Part shown: positions 7,170 to 9,028 of the stretch, one piece after another
Numbering within the stretch: the first letter of the stretch is position 1
How the letters are laid out: each line of letters starts with the position of its first letter
Assembly: GCA_944385065.1 (NCBI GenBank)
Contig: CALWVX010000065.1
Location: forward strand, 1-9,028
Direction: 5' to 3'
DNA: 9,028 nt
Source: an uncultured Oscillospiraceae bacterium
Lineage (GTDB): Bacteria; Bacillota; Clostridia; Oscillospirales; Oscillospiraceae
The notes under the pieces: generated by a model
What the model was told of the DNA's origin: nothing
Seen by the model: the letters and a program-made list of their open reading frames with translations, nothing else
Databases searched by the model: none
Position numbers and translations under genes: made by a program

Positions 7170-7299
7170 GGTTTTTCCCTCCTGCCGCTGCTGCAATTCT
7201 TCTTTTCTTCCGGGATTGGCCCGCCCCGTCGGCCAGCTGCCGGATCAGAATGGTCGGCGCTATCAGCAGCGCCGCGGTCAGGGCGCTGCCGAAAATCAG
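7156..7299 (-). other. Possible small membrane-peptide reading frame overlapping the amidohydrolase start
   Basis: A 47-codon frame follows an in-frame TAA and closes at TGA 7158-7156, overlapping the amidohydrolase start by 14 bp. It reads LIFGSALTAALLIAPTILIR, then QLADG and a basic SRKKRR: a convincing single membrane helix with a positive tail. Its first 27 codons mostly end in G or C, as in the real genes. Against it, there is no ATG, GTG or TTG start; the first candidates are CTG or ATT, close to the predicted transcript start. It may be a gene remnant, a leader peptide that couples translation, or chance. Confidence 0.2.
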
Positions 7300-7306
7300 G
7301 CGCCCT
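7280..7306 (-). promoter_or_regulatory. Hairpin at the predicted 5' end of the amidohydrolase mRNA
   Basis: On the minus strand AGGGCGC (7306-7300) pairs with GCGCCCT (7286-7280) across a 13-nt loop. Because transcription should begin near 7301, this stem would sit at or near the very 5' end of the transcript, where it could protect the message. Only the inverted repeat is seen; the role is inference. Confidence 0.3.
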
Positions 7307-7307
7307 T

Positions 7308-7316
7308 ATTATACCA
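7308..7316 (-). promoter_or_regulatory. Extended -10 promoter for the amidohydrolase gene
   Basis: Read on the minus strand this is TGGTATAAT, a perfect extended -10 (TGnTATAAT). The -35 region 17 bp upstream (TTTCTT) is weak, which an extended -10 tolerates. Predicted transcription start is near 7301, giving a leader of about 130 nt before the TTG start. Confidence 0.6.
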
Positions 7317-7470
7317 GCCTTTGGGAGAAAAAGAAAGCCTGTCTCGTCGCCGCCGGCTTCGGATCCCTCGCCCCGCCGCACGCGGCAGGGCTCGCTCCCT
7401 CCGCCGCTCCTCCTCTCCCCAACAAAGGCTTCGCCTTTGCCGGGGGCCCCATTTTCCCGCCGCGGCGCAT
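7317..7470. other. Gene-free GC-rich spacer with small palindromes
   Basis: Between the amidohydrolase promoter and the rplQ terminator lies about 150 bp with no supportable gene. It holds a 7-bp hairpin CAAAGGC-TTC-GCCTTTG (7423-7439) and a strongly strand-biased stretch (7391-7420, almost all C/T plus G). The same GGC-TTC-GCC core appears in the inverted-repeat element near 1982-1990. The texture suggests a dispersed intergenic repeat rather than a decayed gene, but one copy cannot prove this. Confidence 0.3.
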
Positions 7471-7501
7471 AAAAAATCCCGCCCCCTTCGGGGCGGGATT
7501 T
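7471..7501 (-). terminator. Intrinsic terminator of the rpoA-rplQ operon
   Basis: On the minus strand, AAATCCCGCCCC (7501-7490) pairs perfectly with GGGGCGGGATTT (7485-7474) around a GAAG loop. TTT at the stem end continues into more T (six T in all, 7476-7471). This is a textbook rho-independent terminator, 25 bp after the rplQ stop. Confidence 0.92.
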
Positions 7502-7525
7502 GCAGAAACTCTCCTGATGCGCCGA

Positions 7526-7870
7526 TCAGACCAGCTGAATGATCGCCATCTCGGCCGCGTCGCCGCGGCGGGGGCCGATGCGGACCACCCGGGTATAGCC
7601 GCCGTTGCGGTCGGCGTACTTGGGACCCAGCTCCTGGAACAGCTTCTTGGCCACGTCCTCCTTGGTGATGAAGGACAGAGCCTGCCGGTAGGAGGCCAGG
7701 GTGTTGTCCTTGGCCAGGGTGATCATCTTCTCGGCCACGGGGGCCACTTCCTTGGCCCGGGTGACGGTGGTCTTGATCTGGCCGTTCTCCAGCAGGTAGG
7801 TGACCATGGCCCGGAGCATCGCCCGGCGCTGATCGCTGGTGCGGCCCAGCTTACGCTTCTTCTGAGACAT
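7526..7870 (-). CDS. rplQ: 50S ribosomal protein L17
   Basis: L17 (bL17) is a large-subunit ribosomal protein near the exit-tunnel side. This 114-residue product shows the family N-terminus KKRKLGRTSDQRRAMLRAM (about 4-22), the RAKEVAPVAEKMITLAK block (about 39-55) and the basic NGGYTRVVRIGPRRGDAAEM end (about 89-108). The length is typical. ATG 7870 is chosen because AAGGAG lies 8 nt before it; a GTG at 7879 overlaps that site and is unlikely. It follows rpoA in the usual bacterial order but after an unusually long gap, and the operon terminator comes straight after it. The usual clostridial followers (the ECF transporter energising module ecfA/ecfT, truA) are absent here. Confidence 0.97.
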   Translation of the reverse strand: MSQKKRKLGRTSDQRRAMLRAMVTYLLENGQIKTTVTRAKEVAPVAEKMITLAKDNTLASYRQALSFITKEDVAKKLFQELGPKYADRNGGYTRVVRIGPRRGDAAEMAIIQLV

Positions 7871-7924
7871 GTGAAACACTCCTTATGACCTCGCACGGCG
7901 AGATCTGTTTAAAATTCGTTCATT

Positions 7925-8008
7925 CGGCCCGGAGGGGCCGGGGACACCGACGGGACGCCCTTGAACGTGCGGGAAGCGGAACGTTACATACCTTCCCAGC
8001 TGTCCCCG
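7925..8008 (-). promoter_or_regulatory. Foldable leader in front of rplQ
   Basis: Two helices compete. CGGGGACA (8008-8001) can pair with TGTCCCCG (7946-7939), and CGGCCC/GGGCCG (7940-7935 with 7930-7925) forms a tight hairpin that shares two bases with it. Overlapping alternatives upstream of a ribosomal-protein gene recall autoregulatory or attenuation leaders. No known L17 leader is established to my knowledge, so this is only a candidate. Confidence 0.25.
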
Positions 8009-8022
8009 TGAGAGCGCGGCTG

Positions 8023-8050
8023 TGCGTCTATCCTGCGCGCTCAGTTGTTG
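8023..8050. repeat. 28-bp direct repeat, copy in the rpoA-rplQ gap
   Basis: This 28-bp block is identical to 8168-8195, offset by 145 bp. The other copy covers the last codons and stop of rpoA, so this copy reproduces the gene's extreme 3' end within the gap. Flanks beyond the repeat differ. It is either a duplication or one side of an insertion. Confidence 0.9.
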
Positions 8051-8099
8051 TCACGCTGCGGATTGGCCGCATGGCCGGGTCGATAACTCCGCCGACTCC

Positions 8100-8142
8100 G
8101 GGCAGACCCGGTCCGGCCTTCGGCCGTCCCTGGGCTCTGCCC
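8100..8142. repeat. Long imperfect hairpin inside the repeat-bracketed insert
   Basis: GGGCAGA (8100-8106) pairs with TCTGCCC (8136-8142), CCC with GGG inside it (one bulged C), and an inner CGGCC-TTC-GGCCG (8114-8126) caps it. Farther out, GATAAC (8082-8087) matches GTTATC (8155-8160). The 117-bp block 8051-8167 is therefore largely foldable, like a small non-coding insertion. It could also act as a transcript stabiliser or partial terminator after rpoA. Confidence 0.5.
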
Positions 8143-8167
8143 ATCCGCTTTGTCGTTATCTCCCCTA

Positions 8168-8195
8168 TGCGTCTATCCTGCGCGCTCAGTTGTTG
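8168..8195. repeat. 28-bp direct repeat, copy covering the rpoA 3' end
   Basis: Identical to 8023-8050. It includes the final two asparagine codons and the TGA stop of rpoA (8186-8188 on the minus strand), plus 18 bp beyond. Direct repeats that contain a conserved gene's 3' end are typical of integration sites, although simple duplication is equally allowed by the data. Confidence 0.9.
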
Positions 8196-9028
8196 CTGTC
8201 GTCGCTGGCCAGGGACAGGCCCATCATGGCCAGCTTGTTGATGACCTCTTCCAGGGACTTGCGGCCCAGGTTGCGCACCTTCATCATCTCTTCCTCGGTC
8301 TTGGAGATCAGGTCCTCCACCGTGTTGATGTTGGCCCGCTTCAGGCAGTTGTAGGAGCGCACGGACAGGTCCATGTCGTCGATGGTCATCTCCATCACCT
8401 TGTCCCGCTGGGCCTCGGCCTTCTCCACCACAGTGGACTTGTTGCCCATGGTCTCGCTGAGGTCGGTGAACAGGGTGAAGTGGTCGCACAGGATGCGGGC
8501 CCCAAGGCTCACCGCGTCCCGGGCGTCAATGGTGCCGTTGGTCCACACCTCCAGGGTCAGCTTGTCATAGTCGGTGGCGTCGCCCACGCGGGTGTTTTCC
8601 ACCGTATAGTTGACCTTGCGGACCGGGGTGTAGATGGAGTCCACCGGGATCACCCCGATGATGGACTGGGCGGGCTTGTTCTTGTCCGCCGACACATAGC
8701 CCCGCCCATGGGACAGCGTCAGCTCCATGGACAAGGTGGCGTCGGGTCCCAGAGTGGCGATGTGCAGATCAGGATTCAGAATCTCCACATCGGCGTCCGC
8801 CTTGATGTCGCCGGCAGTCACCTTGCATTCGCCGGCGGCCTCGATATGGACGGTCTTGGTCCCCTCGCAGTACAGCTTGGCGATGATTCCCTTCACGTTC
8901 AGGACGATCTCGGTGACATCCTCCTTCACGCCGGGGATGGTGGTAAACTCGTGCTGGACACCGGCGATCTTGATGGAGGTCACCGCGGTGCCAGGCAGAG
9001 AGGACAGCAGGATCCGGCGCAGGGAGTT
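8186..9028 (-). CDS. rpoA: DNA-directed RNA polymerase subunit alpha (5' end missing)
   Basis: Alpha nucleates RNA polymerase assembly with its N-terminal domain and binds UP-element DNA and activators with its C-terminal domain. The gene runs off the right edge: the frame stays open to base 9028, where it reads NSLRRILLSSLPGTAVTSIK, a conserved block normally about 35 residues from the start. The GTG at 8983 is therefore internal. 280 residues are visible of an expected 310-330. The N-terminal domain is intact from there (HEFTTIPGVKEDVTEI, then SHGRGYVSADKNK). The C-terminal domain includes LSVRSYNCLKRANINTVEDL and VRNLGRKSLEEV, the helix-hairpin-helix DNA-binding part. It ends in SDDSNN. 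Its stop lies within the 28-bp repeat, so the insertion or duplication left the protein unchanged. It would normally be followed within about 100 bp by rplQ; here the gap is 315 bp. Confidence 0.98.
   Translation of the reverse strand, partial: NSLRRILLSSLPGTAVTSIKIAGVQHEFTTIPGVKEDVTEIVLNVKGIIAKLYCEGTKTVHIEAAGECKVTAGDIKADADVEILNPDLHIATLGPDATLSMELTLSHGRGYVSADKNKPAQSIIGVIPVDSIYTPVRKVNYTVENTRVGDATDYDKLTLEVWTNGTIDARDAVSLGARILCDHFTLFTDLSETMGNKSTVVEKAEAQRDKVMEMTIDDMDLSVRSYNCLKRANINTVEDLISKTEEEMMKVRNLGRKSLEEVINKLAMMGLSLASDDSNN

Noticed and set aside
8023..8195. Two 28-bp repeats as a minimal CRISPR array
   Set aside because: Only two copies, the spacing (117 bp) is far too long for a spacer, one copy lies in rpoA coding sequence, and there are no cas genes.
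8981..8983. GTG as the rpoA start
   Set aside because: The conserved NSLRRILLSSLPG block continues upstream in frame to the window edge, so the true start is outside.

Overview
The window is about 9 kb of GC-rich DNA with Gram-positive gene style: strong AGGAGG-type ribosome binding sites, an S-layer-homology (SLH) surface protein, an extracytoplasmic-function (ECF) sigma factor, and the rpoA-rplQ end of the ribosomal-protein supercluster. Codons end overwhelmingly in G or C. Together with the RpoA and L17 protein sequences, this points to a high-GC clostridium, most likely Oscillospiraceae (Flavonifractor / Lawsonibacter / Oscillibacter-like). That placement is inference, since no 16S or database match is available here.

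Layout. (a) 1-1906, plus strand: the end of an ABC exporter operon of the MacB/YknYZ type, with a 5'-truncated ATPase overlapping its FtsX-like permease by 4 bp. (b) 1911-2032: an imperfect inverted-repeat element filling the gap before the next gene. (c) 2051-3919, plus: a secreted 622-residue SLH protein. (d) 3920-4202: a gap rich in hairpins, ending in a probable terminator and a possible promoter. (e) 4203-6288, plus: a translationally coupled pair, an ECF sigma factor and a single-pass membrane protein with a very large outside domain that is probably its anti-sigma/sensor. (f) 6297-6332: a 16-bp hairpin between convergent genes. (g) 6336-7169, minus: a metal-dependent amidohydrolase of the Amidohydrolase_2 type, with a TTG start and an extended -10 promoter about 140 bp upstream. 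(h) 7471-7501: a strong terminator closing the ribosomal operon. (i) 7526-9028, minus: rplQ and a 5'-truncated rpoA, separated by an unusually long 315-bp gap.

How the parts work together. The transporter, SLH protein and sigma/anti-sigma pair are all envelope-facing, but they are separated by repeats and terminators, so common regulation is only a possibility. The rpoA-rplQ block is core transcription/translation machinery transcribed right to left, and the amidohydrolase after it appears to be an independent unit.

I see no complete new defence system or mobile element. The points most worth following are: a 28-bp direct repeat that duplicates the 3' end of rpoA including its stop codon, bracketing a foldable 117-bp insert; the non-zinc-finger membrane partner of the sigma factor; the inverted-repeat element at 1911-2032; the structured gap at 3960-4112; and a possible small membrane-peptide reading frame overlapping the amidohydrolase start.
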